NCBI GenBank assembly: GCA_013297585.1
Contig: JAAFHG010000222.1
Span: forward strand, 1 to 6,457
Source: Chitinophagales bacterium
GTDB lineage: Bacteria; Bacteroidota; Bacteroidia; Chitinophagales; Chitinophagaceae
Reading direction: 5' to 3'
Length of the DNA: 6,457 nucleotides
This document shows, piece by piece, positions 6,421-6,457 of the stretch (positions within the stretch are counted from its first letter, which is position 1; each line of letters starts with the position of its first letter). A program made the translations under genes and the position numbers. The notes below the pieces were generated by a model. The model was not told the DNA's origin. It saw nothing but the letters and a program-made list of their open reading frames with translations, and searched no databases.

Positions 6421-6457
6421 CGAGTTTGACAGACCCACGGATAGAACGCAGTAAACT

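Overview
The window looks like an AT-rich chromosomal segment of a Bacteroidota species, possibly of the Chitinophagaceae type. Three observations support the phylum. A TonB-dependent receptor is followed directly by a DUF5689-type surface lipoprotein. The secreted nuclease-like protein is of the kind common in this phylum. None of the three genes has a recognisable Shine-Dalgarno sequence before its start. The family-level guess is weak.

Layout. Positions 1-469 hold no gene. They contain two inverted copies of a GC-richer palindromic repeat (64-118 and 353-411) on either side of an AT-rich stretch with short direct and inverted repeats. Positions 470-499 are a textbook intrinsic terminator for the minus strand. 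Upstream of it on the minus strand lie two genes read in the order TonB-dependent receptor (5157 to 2575, 860 aa) and then lipoprotein (2543 to 522, 673 aa). They are 31 bp apart and very probably form one transcript. A 139-bp divergent intergenic region (5158-5296) separates the receptor from a plus-strand gene (5297-6349, 350 aa) for an exported endonuclease/exonuclease/phosphatase (EEP) family protein. A weaker hairpin plus T-run follows it, and the last 37 bases show nothing.

How the genes may work together. The receptor is an outer-membrane importer. The lipoprotein, which carries two homologous OB-fold-like units and a beta-sandwich C-terminal domain, is placed like a SusD-type surface partner. 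The EEP protein keeps the family's metal-binding and catalytic residues and would cut phosphodiester or phosphomonoester bonds outside the cytoplasm. The most interesting reading is a dedicated system for capturing, importing and degrading a phosphate-containing polymer or ligand, possibly extracellular nucleic acid. The gene families and layout are seen or recognised directly; the substrate and the joint function are inference.
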